From: Apodospora peruviana | Lineage: Eukaryota > Ascomycota > Sordariomycetes > Sordariales > Lasiosphaeriaceae | Assembly: GCA_033439685.1 (NCBI GenBank) | Contig: JAUEDM010000001.1 | Location: 248,001-312,000, forward strand | DNA length: 64,000 nt | Direction of reading: 5' to 3' | Part shown: in pieces, positions 43,273 through 55,565 of the stretch | Layout: each line of letters opens with the position of its first letter | How positions within the stretch are numbered: the first letter of the stretch is position 1 | Notes under the pieces: model-generated | What the model was told of the DNA's origin: nothing | The model's input: the letters and a program-made list of their open reading frames with translations, nothing else | The model's database searches: none | Translations under genes and position numbers: made by a program

Positions 43273-44529
43273 ATGTCGTCCTCTCCAGTGCCCCCGAGCA
43301 GCGGCACTTCTTCTTCCTTTCTGGAGCAGACCGTGTCTCTGCTGAGCAGCGTCGCAGGCTACATGCGGCTGCCTGCTATCGCCTCAACTGTATGACCCGA
43401 CACCTCTGCTTCTCCACCCCAGTGCCTGAATGGCTGTACCGTCAACCGCGCCGACTGGCTCAGGGGGCAAGTTGCGAAAGCTTCCAGAGCTCCCCGATTG
43501 CCCAGCTAACCTTTTTATTTTCGTAGGGAGTTGCTTGCGTGCTCACATCATTGCTTTACTTCAAGCAAAAGTAAGCTTTGTTCCCGACTTTCCATCGACT
43601 TGCTGCCTGTGCTGACACAATTTACCCCTGACAGGGCCTTGATCTACCCTTCGCACATTCCCCCGAACTCGCGAACGGACGTCCCACGCCCCAGCCAGTT
43701 CAACATCAAGGACTACGAGGAGCTCATCATCCCGACCAACGATGGCGAGAAGCTCTCGGCATACTACATCAGGGGTCCGCGTCACGGACGCAATTCCGAT
43801 GTGACGGTGCTCATGTTCCACGGCAACGCTGGAAATATCGGTCACCGCTTGCCTATCGCCCGGATGCTCATCTCGACTACCGGATGTAATGTCTTCATGC
43901 TTGAGTACCGCGGCTACGGCGGATCAACGGGCGCTCCTGACGAGGCCGGCCTGACCATCGACGCTCAGACGGCCCTCGACTACCTGCGAGACCGCGCCGA
44001 GACCCGCAACCACAAGCTGCTGATCTACGGCCAGAGCTTGGGTGGAGCTGTCAGCATCAAGCTCGTGGCTAAGAATCAGGACCGTGATGACTACATCACC
44101 GGCTTGATTCTCGAGAACACCTTTCTTAGCATGCGCAAGCTAATCCCCAGCATCATCCCGCCAGCCAAGTATCTTGCTGTGTTGTGCCATCAGGTTTGGG
44201 CTAGCGATAGTGTGATTGCCAACGTCAAGGTCCCCATCTTGTTCCTGAGCGGACTTCAGGACGAGATTGTGCCGTATGTGTGGTCTATTTTGCTTTAATC
44301 AGTCCGTCTTGCTCACCATGAACACAGGCCCATTCACATGAAGCGGCTTTACGATCTGTCGACGGCACCAATCAAGATATGGAAACCCCTCCCGGGTGGT
44401 GACCATAATTCCAGTGTGCTCGAGGAGGGTTATTTTGAAGCCATTTCGGATTTCATGACGAGGGTAACAGGCCCGTCGGGAAGCGAGAAGGAGAAGCTTC
44501 GTTATGATCTACGCTCAGGGGGTGCATAA
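43273..44529 (+). CDS. BEM46-like alpha/beta hydrolase
   Basis: Four exons (43273-43389, 43527-43570, 43635-44273, 44328-44529; introns 137, 64 and 54 nt) encode 333 aa. A short N-terminal region with a membrane anchor formed across the first junction (GVACVLTSLLYFKQK) precedes the hydrolase domain (ABHD13/BEM46 type). Visible elements are the oxyanion motif MFHGNAGNIGHR, MLEYRGYGGSTGAP, the nucleophile elbow YGQSLGG, the acid in SGLQDEIVP and the catalytic His in GGDHNSS. The Asp motif abuts the last intron, so splicing is needed to bring in the His. BEM46 proteins in Neurospora sit at the plasma membrane or ER and influence ascospore germination and polarity. Their substrate is unknown. Confidence 0.94.
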
Positions 44530-46528
44530 CAATGTATGGATATATTCAAACATCAGTCTGTGTGTGGCCTGGTTCTGGGATGACGCATGGCACATGTTAA
44601 TCTGCCGCCTGGTTGGAATGGTTTTATTATCTTACTCTTTATGATGATACATTGATACCCATGTTCAAACATTTGGTCACAATATTGTGGAGCGACTTGT
44701 ACGCTTGGTGCACTGATAACGGTGCCATGAATTCGATGAAGGACGTAGGCAGTTGGTGACGCCCATCCCGTCTGAAGAAATGGTTAACTCAATTGATCAC
44801 CCTCAAGTTTTCCCGATTGGCTTCCCGAGTAAGGTAACCGAAGTGCGGTTTATCCGCCCACGGCGAGGGCGTAGACAGATCACCAGTCAATTAAATAGTA
44901 CCTTTCTCTTGTTAAGACGAGACGAGCCGTACATAACAGACCTTAGAAAGGCATGTCTGTGCCGTTCGGTTTACCGCAGACACTAAATACGTCCCTAAGT
45001 ACTATAACACACGTGTTTTTGTGCGGTACCGGTTAGAATAATATGGCAGTTGTGCCTGGTCTGCTGGCAAAATCCGAATATGGTAAACATGTACTATCGG
45101 GAGTAAATTTATTGGCACACTTTCATAATGGTAGCTAGTCCGTTTCAGGATGTATAATTGGGGGGCATATCGTTGTTGTGCTATAGGGAAAGAGGTATAT
45201 TTATATCTGAGTTGTTATCAATCACGACGGAAGGAGAAAAGAGTTGCTATTGTTTGTCAATTGAGGCAAATCATAGCAAGTGCCTTAGGGACCTGCCTAG
45301 TTGGGAGAGGTTGTCAACGAGTTAGGTAAGTTTCTTTTGTAAATGAAATTGAGATTGATGAATCAACCTCTTCCAAACGATGCAGTGGTATATTTCCGGT
45401 TATTGCGGTAGAGAAATTTGCGGGCGCTTTACTGTAGAAATTTGGTCTTAGCTAACGAATTGTTACTGTAGACTGTACAAAATGTCTGTTAACCACTAAC
45501 AAAGACAGGGTATACAGCTGTTAGTGTAAAAAGGATCCGTGAGCAAAATTTGGAGCAATTTGGTTGGCTGCTATTTTATGTGGATTTTGCAATGTAGAGC
45601 TTTTAATTGGCTGAGTTGAATGGCCTGTAGTTATGTGGTTTTACTTGCCGTTGCGTGGCTGTAACCGTTGTCTATACTTTGCAGTTATTGTGTAGTCACG
45701 AGTTATGTGGTTGACTGACTGTATTGCTTCTGCCAATACTAGGTTTATTATTATGTATAATTGACTGAATTCTCATGAATTAATCTGTGTATTGTTGGCT
45801 TTCTACAAGTAATTGAAACTCTATGGGGAACAGGAATAATTGGGAGCTGTGCGAACCAAAAAGAAAGGGCCCGCCATAGGCGGGCCCCAAATCCCTAGGA
45901 TGCCCAGGTGATTGAACACTTGCGCATGGGTAAGGTAGTTAGATAGGTAGCTAGGAAAAGGTCCGGTTGGGTAGAGGTAACGATCAATAACTGCTTATGC
46001 TGCTTGTAAAAAGTTGGTAGTGTTTGTAAGCTAAGTAAGTTACGAATCAGGGCTGACGACAAGCAGACCAGTGATATGTATATATCATACCCCGTCTGAC
46101 AGTTCCTACAGTTTGCAACAAAAGTCATGTTGCAAGGAACAACAGAGAGCATCTAATGTATGGATGGCTTGGTAATCGATATACCTAGAAGGTGGAACAT
46201 ATTATAGGCATCACCGATGTACGAGATCATCATCTACCATAACATGATGAATCACCGAACCCACACACGACGTTCATGCTTTGAAAAGACTCCATACCAG
46301 TGTATATAAGACTAGTACCTATACAAGAGACATATTACATAGATATCTTGATCGGCTTCGCTGAAAAGAAAGCCTCTAAACATGAGGGACGCCAACTATC
46401 GCTAGTGTTCATCTGAAACTAGGTACTTAACAACTGATCTTCAGCCCATTAATCATACCAACAGAAACAGGCCCAGGGATAACAGAACCCTTGACCGCCG
46501 CTTCTCCCCCCTCCGCTCCGTCGATCTC
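44530..46528. other. 2-kb AT-rich, gene-free interval
   Basis: No gene is supported. Between about 45,300 and 45,850 the plus strand is rich in T and G and poor in C, giving a visible strand skew. Short words such as agttatgtgg recur, and a perfect GC-rich hairpin lies at 45867-45887. It may be an old inactivated repeat, but no ends or coding remnants were identified. Confidence 0.55.
45867..45887. repeat. Perfect GC-rich hairpin, 9-bp arms, ATA loop
   Basis: gggcccgcc - ata - ggcgggccc. All 18 arm bases pair, and every arm base is G or C, within an AT-rich neighbourhood. The hairpin could act as a folded RNA or DNA element or be the relic of a mobile element end. No gene ends nearby in a position that would make it a transcription terminator. 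Confidence 0.9.
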
Positions 46529-49500
46529 CTAACCACCACGTGTCTCGTCGCCCTGAGCAGTGGCATCAACAGAGGAGGAGGCTGAGCCCGTCGCCCCTAC
46601 CTCTCCTTTTAGTCCCTGTTGTTCCACTTTCTCCTCGCCGTGAGAAGGAGAAACATCAACAGAAGCAGAATAACCCGTCTCTTCTTCTTCCACCTTTTGC
46701 TCCTCCTCTTCCATCTCCTCTGTCTTCTCATGATCATCAGCTGCTGGTTTATCTCCCTCCACCACCTCATTACTGCTACCCTCAAGCTTCTCAGCAGCAG
46801 TCAGCCAATCATCTTCCACCTCCTCTGTCTTATCATCATCATCAGCTGCTGCTGGTTTATCTCCCTTCACCCCATTATTACTACTACCCTCAAGCTTCTC
46901 AGCCACCTCATCCTCCTCATCTCCCTTCACAACAGGCGCAGCAACCGCGGTCTTCTTCTTCAAAAGCGTCATAAACCCTCTTCCCGCTGGCGGCGCAGAA
47001 GCCGTAGATGCTGCCCCAGAAGAAATCTGGTTATTCCCGATACCACGTCTCCAAGACCCGCGACTAGCAACTTCGCTCCATCCGCTCTCCGACACAGCCG
47101 ATGGCCCACGGTAACCGCCACCGGACTGATTACCACCAGCGGGACCGCCGCCCCCGCCGTCACCTTCTCTCCTGGTGATAGTATTCTCCAGAGGGGCAAG
47201 ATGACCGAGCACCACATTTGTCGACACAAGCCCCTGACGTGTCGCGGTCCTGCCAATTTTGGGCTTCAAGGCGTACAACGCGGCTTCCACCATCTCCGGG
47301 CTGGTGGTCACCACCCCTGACCCTGAACGTGTTGGTCCAGCCTTGATAACGACATCACCAGAGGGGAGAAATACTGCATCAAACGACAGACCTGCAGCCA
47401 GTGGACACGTCGAAATATCTGCCTCAATCGCCTCCAGCACTTCCTCACTCGTCAAACCAAACCGCACATCCTTGAGCAAGATTCCGTTGAAGAGCGCCTT
47501 GGACTCAGTCCGAGAAGCGGTCACCGCAGATGATGGCTGTCGGACGACAGCAGCAGCAGTCGTAGCCGTAGTAGCCGGCCGAATCTTCAAACACTGACCA
47601 ACCGTCTTCCTCGGCGCTGACACAAATTTGGGCGTCTTGAACACGCAAACATGCCGATGCGGCTCCGGATCCTGGCTCTCAGAATCAAGACCGTAATCTT
47701 CCGCCAAAGCATGCAGGAACGCGCGCTGCTGCGACCTCATCGGCTTGAAGCGGAGTCGCTTCTCGTCTGGGCCGGCTGCCGCAAACACACGGAACTCGCG
47801 TTCCCGGGCCTCAGCCCAGCCGTTCGCATCATTCTCCCAGAAGAGACGCAGCGTGGTCGTCGAGTACGGAACGTGGTCGTTTTCCGTGTGCGGTTTGTCC
47901 GGGTTGATGTTGAGCGCCTCGGCCAGGCGGCGGTTGCGCTCTAGCACGAGGCAAGAGTCGTCGCACTTGAGAGTCGATTCCCGTTCCGACGAGGGATGGA
48001 GCCTGGTGGCCTGGCATCGGACCTCCTGCTTGCGGTTCTGGCACGGGCAGGTAGTAAAAGTCTTTGACTGGCAGGGTTTGTCTTCTTTGCAAGGATACGG
48101 CGCATGGCATTCGTCGAGGCAGGTATGTTCGCAAGACTTGCGTACTTTGCCGCACGGCTGTGAGCAATGTGATCCCGGGATGCCAACATCTTCGCACTCG
48201 CCAGGTCTATGGCATGGCTTTCTGCATTCGTGAGCCCTAGGTAGTAAATATTAGCTACCACCACCTTGACCACCTTTATAGAAATGTTGAAACTTACCCG
48301 CACTTGAGCTTCTTCCCACAAGGCAGTCCACACCGCACCCCGTTCAACCAACACGGCTGGTTCTTCAGAGTCTTCTTCCCACAGATACACAACTTCTCCA
48401 CCAAGAAGGGACACTCTGGACATGGCACATCTTCCGGATGGCACTGATGAGCAGTCTCCGGGTGTCCACACCGGCGCGGCTTGGTGCACGGGAACCTACA
48501 CTCGGGTGGCCTAGTCCCGCACGGCTGCGGCGGCTCAAGCACCGTTCGTCCGCACGAGCAGCTGATCTCTTCAAAAACGGCCTCCAGACACGAAGAGCAG
48601 GGGCCTCGGTGGCAGCGCTGCTGGCATTCGTGCTTACCGCACTTCAGCTTGCGACCGCACGCCAGAACGCAGATGTGTTCCGGCTCGAAGTCCTCTGTGA
48701 AGTACCTCGGAACTTTTGACTTTCGTCGTGCCAACGCCTTCTTTTCGCCCGGGCAGCAACGCTGTCCGCATTCGTGTCTCCCGCAGTTGAGCTGCACCTT
48801 ACAGACGCGGGCGCACATGGGCTGTTCTACCGTCCCCTGGTGACAGGACGACTCCTCTGTGACCCTACCACACCGACAGCTGATCTCGATAGTCTGGTAA
48901 CAGGGAGCACAGGGCCCGTCGTGGCATTTCTGCGCACAGTTGTGGCCGCATGGCAACCTCTTGTTGCAAGGCTTGTCGCAGTGAGGAATCGGGTTCTGAC
49001 ATGACTTCCTAGGTTCCTTCTCCAACAGATTCAGCGGCGTCTTGCCACAAGGGCAATGCGTGACAACATCGTGAGACAACGGGCAATGCGCCGCTTCCTC
49101 ATCCTGGGGATGGCACTGCTTCTGGCAGGCGTGGAAACCGCAGTCAAACTTCCTGGTGCACGCCTTTTTGCAGCTGAACGAGCCCTCAAACCATTCACCC
49201 GCAGGCTCGAGATCCGTTTGTCCGTAGTTGAAGGATTCCTTTATATCGTCTCGTTGCTCGCAAGGCATATTGCGAACCTCCTTTCCACAGTAACACCTGG
49301 CCTCAACGGGGACTGCACAGGCTCCACACAGGCCCATATGGCACGGCCGACAGCAGGTATGCTCTCCGCAAGAAAGCAGCTCGCCGCAGATCTCCTGGCA
49401 GCTCCATCCATTCTCGTAGTCTGTTTCGGTGCATCGTTTTGTCGAGACATGCTTCCCGCAGTAACAATCTTGCGTCGGGCCCATGAGCGTACACGGCGGA

Positions 49501-50684
49501 CAGGGCCCTGCATGACATATCAGCGAGCACGGATGCGGACATGTAGCGCGCGATTTTGAGCACGTCTGTCCGCACGTGTGAGGAGGGAGGCCGGCGATGG
49601 GCCGCGGTTCGACCTCCTTGCCACACCAACAGCGGCTCGGTCCAGGAGGGTTGAACAGGGACGAGTTGCAGCCTGGACACCGCCACATGGTAAGCGACGG
49701 TTGCTGCCCGGCACCACTCTGCGGCGTCTGCCGCTGCTCTTCGTCCCGACCCCTAGTTTGGTTGTTATACCACTTCCTGACGCAGTGCAGATGGATGACG
49801 GTCCAGCAGATGGAACAGGACCAGAGGCGTGAGGTGCGCACTACCTCGTTAGTGCAGATGACGCACTCGTACTCCCCGTGGTCGATGTCCTCGTGAATCC
49901 GTGTCGTCAAGTCCTCTGCCGTGGATTTGCCGACTGCTGTTGAGCGAACAGGTTTGGCTGGCGGAGGCGGTCCATTCGAAGTCTTACTTGACCTATGCGC
50001 CGCCGGCGCAAACGGCTGACCGGGAGTAAACTCCATCGCACCGGGGCTCAGGCCAGACGTAGATGCAATCGACGACGAATGAACCATCTCCTGAGCAGCC
50101 TGTATTTGCAAAGGCCCGCTTCGACAGCGATGAGAAACGACGACTGATCGCTGACCACCTCTCCCCCTCCCTCGAGGACCAACGCCTCCTCGTCTTGCCT
50201 CGCTATCGTTCTGTGATTGTCCTCCCGAACGTCCACTTTGCGCCTCGCCATCGTTCTGTGATTGTCCTCCCGAACGTCCACTTTGCACAGACAACACAGC
50301 GTGCTCAAGAGCAGCAGCGCTAAGAGCATGTACCGAGAACAGAGAGTGATTGAGACTTCTCAGCCCAGAAGGTGATCCGCGCTCATCATCTCGCCCTCGT
50401 CTAGTCTTACGCCGCCGAGAACGTCTTCTACCTGACGGGCTACCACTTCGTGTAGATCCTGGAGTGACTTCTACCGGGACGGCAGCAGTCGTCTCTGCTG
50501 TCTGCAACACTGCTGCTGCTGCTGCTGCTAGTTGTGATCCAGAAGATCCGCCACCACGCTGACCACCTCTCGCTCCTCTCGGCCCGCCTCTGAAGCCTCT
50601 ACCTCTACCTCTAGATGACCGTCCGCGTCCGCTTGCGCCCCCATCCCCCTGCGGTGCTGCGGGTGCAGCTGGAGCGTCAGTCAT
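46529..50684 (-). CDS. NFX1/FAP1-type zinc-finger and R3H protein
   Basis: Two exons, 50684-48298 and 48236-46529, with a 61-nt intron, encode 1364 aa. Domain order: an RGG-rich N-terminus; an atypical RING (YECVICTNEV, CSICWTVIHLHCVRKW, RCPGCNSS) near residue 270; about eight NFX1-type CGxHxC/CHxGxC zinc modules (residues about 330-860); an R3H domain with R967-x3-H971 (RSQQRAFLHALAEDYG); and an RRM-like region followed by an acidic low-complexity tail. NFX1 proteins bind DNA or RNA and have ubiquitin-ligase ability. Yeast Fap1 binds FKBP12 and counters rapamycin. The intron falls inside one zinc module (KKLKCG joined to AHECRKPCH). Two coding repeats are described separately. Confidence 0.94.
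46655..46920 (-). repeat. Coding duplication in the acidic tail of the NFX1-like gene
   Basis: The peptide EKLEGSSNNGVKGDKPAA is followed about 35 residues later by EKLEGSSNEVVEGDKPAA, each leading into D/E/K-rich KTEE sequence. The DNA is correspondingly duplicated, with about 90 percent identity in the core. It is a tandem duplication of roughly 100 bp that keeps the frame. Confidence 0.85.
50199..50288 (-). repeat. 45-bp in-frame tandem repeat in the NFX1-like N-terminus
   Basis: Two nearly identical 45-bp units lie at 50199-50243 and 50244-50288, encoding QSGRSGGQSQNDGEA and QSGRSGGQSQNDSEA. Only a few bases differ, so the duplication is recent or under homogenisation. Confidence 0.92.
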
Positions 50685-52020
50685 ACTGATGTGACGAGCC
50701 GTGGACGGGTTCCAAAGTATTAAGACAGATGAGTTTCAATAGAGGTACAGGTTAAGATTAGGTCGGAATGTGCGCTGCTGAAAAGAATAGAGCGTCTTCG
50801 GATGGATAAGAGAAACTGAGAATAAAATCGTTAAGGAAGAATGAAAATCGATTTTAACTGGCGAGCAAAAAAATTGCAAGACGCTGAAAAGTGCCGAGGT
50901 GAATGGAGGAAGTCGTTGTTCTCATTCGGAAAGTTTAGATGGCAGTCGCTATGCCGAGTGACTGTGAGTGGGGGCGTGGCACACAGTCCGCCAAACGGGG
51001 AAGTCTCCCCTGGAATGCAGTGGGATACTCGCCAGTTCCAACGGCAGCAACGGGGACTGACCGCCTGTGGCAACCGTAGAACCCGGGGGATCGGATCTGG
51101 CTCCCGTCAGGCACAGGCATGAGAATACCAATAACCCGTAGGTCTTGCCAACTTTAAAGATGACTCACTACCTATGAAATTCAACAAGCGCAAACCTAAT
51201 CTCAAACCATGAATTGCAGCTTAGAATTAAATATGCAAGTGTGACTCCTTTCCAATTATCCTTGACGTTCAAATCTAGATCTACTTATTAGTGAGAGCAG
51301 CACCTCGAGAGGGACTCCATAAAATCCCCAGTACCTCAAGTACCTACTCTTGACATGAAAGGGGCTCGTCAAGGAACCATCTTCGTCAAACCACCACATA
51401 TTGCATGGGAGAAGTTGTAAATAATAATCAACCAATGTACGGATGGCCTGCTTAGCTACAGAGTTTATATCCTACAAAGCTAAAATGTAAAACTATCATC
51501 CGCCTCCAGACTCAACTGTTCCATTCCTCCTTTTTCTCCTTCTCCTAGCAAACCCCCCTTCGCTTTTGCCTCTGGTACCAAATCTCCCACGGCTCCTACC
51601 ATAGTTTCTTCCGCTGAACAGAGGAATAAAAGCCAACACACAAAAATATCGACCAGAGCCTTCCAAAGGAGTTTGGTATCTTCCAGTCTTTCCCGCCCGG
51701 AGCGCCAAACGCCACTTGGTCGTGTGACAAAGACCAAAAAACAAAATGTAATGGAAAGAATAAATAAGTACCAAGTAACCTATGCCCCCTGAGACAGAAA
51801 TATCGATAGAAAAGAACACCCTAAAAGTGGTAAGCGAGCAAGAAAATGATATCCTTATACACAAACCCCCGAGAAGTCCCAACACCGGGCCATTAAGAAA
51901 AAGTAACTAAGGTAGTCAATGATGCATGCTTGCAGCATCTGCGGTACACGCACGCCCAACTCGCTATGTGGACACACGCGAACCAAAACATCAGGCCAGA
52001 TAGGCAGCAACGGCAAATAT
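50685..52020. other. Intergenic between two leftward genes
   Basis: The promoter of the NFX1-like gene and the 3' flank of RAD21. Overlapping frames at 50831-51131 occur on both strands and carry no domain. No RNA gene was recognised. Confidence 0.5.
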
Positions 52021-54049
52021 TTAAGCCTCAACTGCTACCGCAGCCGTAGACTCAACAGCCCTGCTGGGCTCATCCACCGTCTGTTGCGGTTGCTGCTGAG
52101 CAATCTCACCACCAGCCTCACGTTCCGCCCAGTCACCCCACAATCCACGCTTGCCGCGGACACGGATAGCACCACCAAGCGCACCGTCGGGCTGCTCAAC
52201 CTTGATGGCGTCCTTCGTCGCGAGCACAAGGCACTCAAAGAACATCTTGGTAGCATCCGCCTTCGAGGTTCTTCCTTCTGGTAGCAGTTCCTGGAATACA
52301 ACCGACGTCTTCTTGCGCTTCTCGGCGTTCGTCTCCGCTTCGGCACCGAAGAGGTCACGGAGGATATGGACGGCATGCTTGGTGCCGACGGATACAGGGC
52401 CGCTGTCCGCGGGATGCACTATCGGAGCGCTCGTCTCGTCGAACGCAGGCACCTGGTAGGAATCATCTCGAGACCGCGGGCGGCCCTCATCATCGTCGTC
52501 CTGGTGGATGATGACCGTTTCGTCGTTGGGGAGTTCAAGTACTGTGCCATCCGGCTGGATTTCACTCTGGTTGGCGGCATTGGCACCGTCCAAGCCCATT
52601 ACAGTCTCGTCTTCGGGAAGCTCCAGGCGCGGAGACTTAGATCTGCCTTGCTCCTCCTCGCTTTCCATGTCGGCAATTCCGCTATCCCGCTTTCGCTTCA
52701 AGTCGTTTGGCCGGATGGAACCCAGTGAAAGAAGGCCTTTTAGTTCAGGCGCCCAGCCGTCACTTCGGCCCTCGAGCAGGATGTTGTTAACAAAGCCTCC
52801 GTTCTTTTGCAAGTCCAATAGGCCGATAACGTAGGGATCATGTGATAGAAATGACTGCGGTTTGAGGATATTATCGCGCTTTGCCTGCTGCTCCTTGATG
52901 TGCTGGTTGGAGAGCATAGTCTGCTCATCCGGCTGGAGCAACTTCCTCTTCTTTGAGCGCTGGTGGGGTGCAACGACTGTAGTTGCGGTCGGGTCATCGC
53001 CGGGTTCGTACATGTCGGTATTCATGTGGCGGCTGTACTCCATCTCGACCTCTTTCGCGAACGCCTCGTCAATGTCGGACAACGGGGACTCCGAGATGCG
53101 GGCGCGGCTCATATTAGGAACAACAGTCGCACGCATTGCGAGCGCATCCGGTTGTGCTGTCGAATCGCCAAAGTTGAAGTCCATATTGTCGTCGCCCATT
53201 TGGATGTCTCCATCGTCATTCGCGACGTGAACTCCATCACCAAAGTCGAGGTCCAGTCCCAAAGAGGGCTCCCGAGTCCGGCGATCCTTGCTCGGGCCGC
53301 CCATATCCAGCTCGCTGAACATATCGTCCTCAACTGGTCTAGCATCCGGCGCATCTCTGCCCATTTCCACGGTGATGTCCATGAGCTTGGTGGGCTGTTC
53401 GTCGAGGTCCATGCCAAAATCCAGCTCCAAATCGAGGTCGTCCATATTTGCGAGGGCCAATTCTTCATCATCTCCGGTGGTGTCTTGGAGGAATTGGCTG
53501 TTGTTGAAGTCTTCTTGAAGGTTGATGTCGCGGTTATTCGAGGAGCGGGTTTTGCGGCTGCTGCCTAGGGGTGTCGCGGTAACTTCTTCGATTTGCGATG
53601 CAAGAAAGTCGGAGCTCGGCGGAGGTAGCAAGTCAAGATTATCGTATGGCGTAATGCGATCGGGAAGCATGAGTGATTCTTTGTTTTGAACATGTAAGTT
53701 TGGTTGAATATCGTGGTTACCCGTTGACCGGAAGGCCTAGACTTAGTTAGCAAGAAGACAGAATGATACCTCAGGAGGAGCATACCATTTTGATCTTCAT
53801 TAACGCTTCGTTGCAGTCGTCGAGAAGATAACGCGCCTTGCGGCTGTAGATGCGGACGACGCCGAGCAGCAGCTGGCCGCTGAGACGTAGCGCGAGAGGT
53901 GCGTCATTGGGAGTGATGATGGCGTCGACGCTGTCCTGGAGGTTGTGCTGCAAGATCTGCATCTTGGAAACTTTGCGCTCCTGGTTGGCGGAGAGCCATG
54001 CCTTGGCCAGAGGGCCGGTGGCGCTTAGAAGCGTGCCCGACCAGAACAT
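52021..54049 (-). CDS. rad21: Cohesin kleisin subunit RAD21/SCC1
   Basis: Two exons, 54049-53786 and 53736-52021, with a 49-nt intron, encode 659 aa. The N-terminal Rad21/Rec8 domain (MFWSGTLLSATGPLAKAWLS ... RLSGQLLLGVVRIYSRKARY ... ALMKIKM joined to AFRS) contacts SMC3. The middle is acidic and disordered. The C-terminal winged helix (VFQELLPEGRTSKADATKMF ... FECLVLATKDAIKVEQ) contacts SMC1. Two ExGR sequences resembling yeast separase sites are present, TVEMGR at R215 and EEEQGR at R453. A basic cluster QRSKKRKLL could be a nuclear signal. The mitotic form is favoured over REC8 by the N-terminal motif spacing and the ExGR sites. The frame is open upstream of 54049 only from a non-ATG codon. 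Confidence 0.95.
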
Positions 54050-55565
54050 GGCGGCGGTGGTAGCAAGGAAGTCGAGTGCAATGCAAAGCAAGAGCGAAGT
54101 GGTCTAGCAATAATTGTAGAATATGGTCACAATATGTCGAGGGGTTGCGGCGGTGAGGCAACGCGACTCGAATTAGCTTGGGGTCGAAGGTTTGGTGGTT
54201 GTGGGGTGGTCTCGGTGGCGGAGGTAAACAAGGAGACCGCGTTCCTGTTTGGAGCAAGGAATGGCGCGTTCAAGATATGAGCCGGAGTCGGGACTCTGTC
54301 TCGCTCATAGATGCGTAACCAAACAAAGGCGGTCGTCGACTGAGAATAATCGCCCAAAACAAAGCAATGCGCTGGTGCAGGATGCGACAGCAAGCAAGAG
54401 GCGATGGGCACGATGAAGTAATGTCGAGTGGGAGAGAGGGGAGGGTGAGGTGTTGAAAGCGTGAGTTGAGTGTGCGAAAGGAAGCGACCGGGCGACGGGC
54501 GACGACGGGTGATTGTGGATTGGCTCAAACAAAATTCAAGCCGCCGCAAAATTTGAGAGGCTGGGGGTTAGGGTGTCCACCCACAGCCACCAGCCACTTG
54601 GCTTGATGCCTGTCATTCCGTAAGAAGCGGTCACGTGGCTAGAAACCCGTCCGCTTGCGGCTAGCGTCAATTTATGAATTATCCGTACCAAGACAAGTTT
54701 CAACATTCTTTCCGAATCATCGACACATACTTCGAGTGAATCAAGAATTTCTCTTAAAGAGTCATTGTGATCAATATAATTAATGTGCTATAATTCCATG
54801 GCGTTGCTGGTTCTTCAGTGACTTTGTCGAGGCCAGAAATGTGAACTTACCTAACGACGGATATCGAAGCCAGGTCGGCCCCTGTGGTGTGCGGGCTGCC
54901 CCTGAAAATGGACGGTGGAAGCTTGTTCGGCCGGATGGTTCGCTGCTCAACTTTCAGTTCATTGTGAGACTCGATTTTGAGGATGCATATAGACAACATA
55001 AATCCTCGGATACCATGACCAGTGTAGTAAGTATAGATTCAATCCTAAGTCATCAGTTGTTGAAGTGTTGCTTTTCAAGATCGTGAATAGATCGGATCGC
55101 AACACTAAAATGGCACTGGAACCGGGTCACACAAAGAAACCTACAGGCTCTCCTTGAGCCTCATGCACCCTGTAAAGCCCAAGCTTGTCTTGCCCAGACA
55201 TGTATTGGACCCGCCGGCTGCCGACTGAATTAAACACGTTCCACAAGCAACGCAGCGCGCGACGAATCTTGGGGTCAATCCTTGTGCACGTCTGCTCGGA
55301 CCCAAGCCGGACCATTAAACTCAACTCCCTAAAAAAGTTTCCAGTGACGGCGATGTTTTTATCTTGACACGGATCATTCTAGTGGCGGCATTTATTCGTC
55401 GCGTCATCATCTCAATCTTTGGATTGATCCGTCTCTGCCAGCGTCGTTTGCTGCATCGCAGGACGGAAGAGAGTGGATGAGGTTCGACCTGGCTTTTCAC
55501 TCCCGAACGGGCCCTTTTGCGCCCACGACCTGCGATCCCCTTCGAGACTCTCCCACCGCTTCGCC
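54050..55565. promoter_or_regulatory. Divergent promoter region, RAD21 / PMR1
   Basis: 1.5 kb between divergent start codons. CT-rich on the RAD21 sense strand at 54250-54560 and AT-rich at 54650-54790. Candidate frames at 54841 and 55127 lack ATG starts or domain features. Confidence 0.5.

Noticed and set aside
45895..46152. 85-aa minus-strand ORF with several cysteines
   Set aside because: There is no signal peptide, the region is AT-rich and repeat-like, and it shows no family. A chance frame is more likely.
54841..55086. 81-aa plus-strand ORF upstream of PMR1
   Set aside because: It starts at GTG directly after an out-of-frame ATG-stop and has no similarity to a known family.
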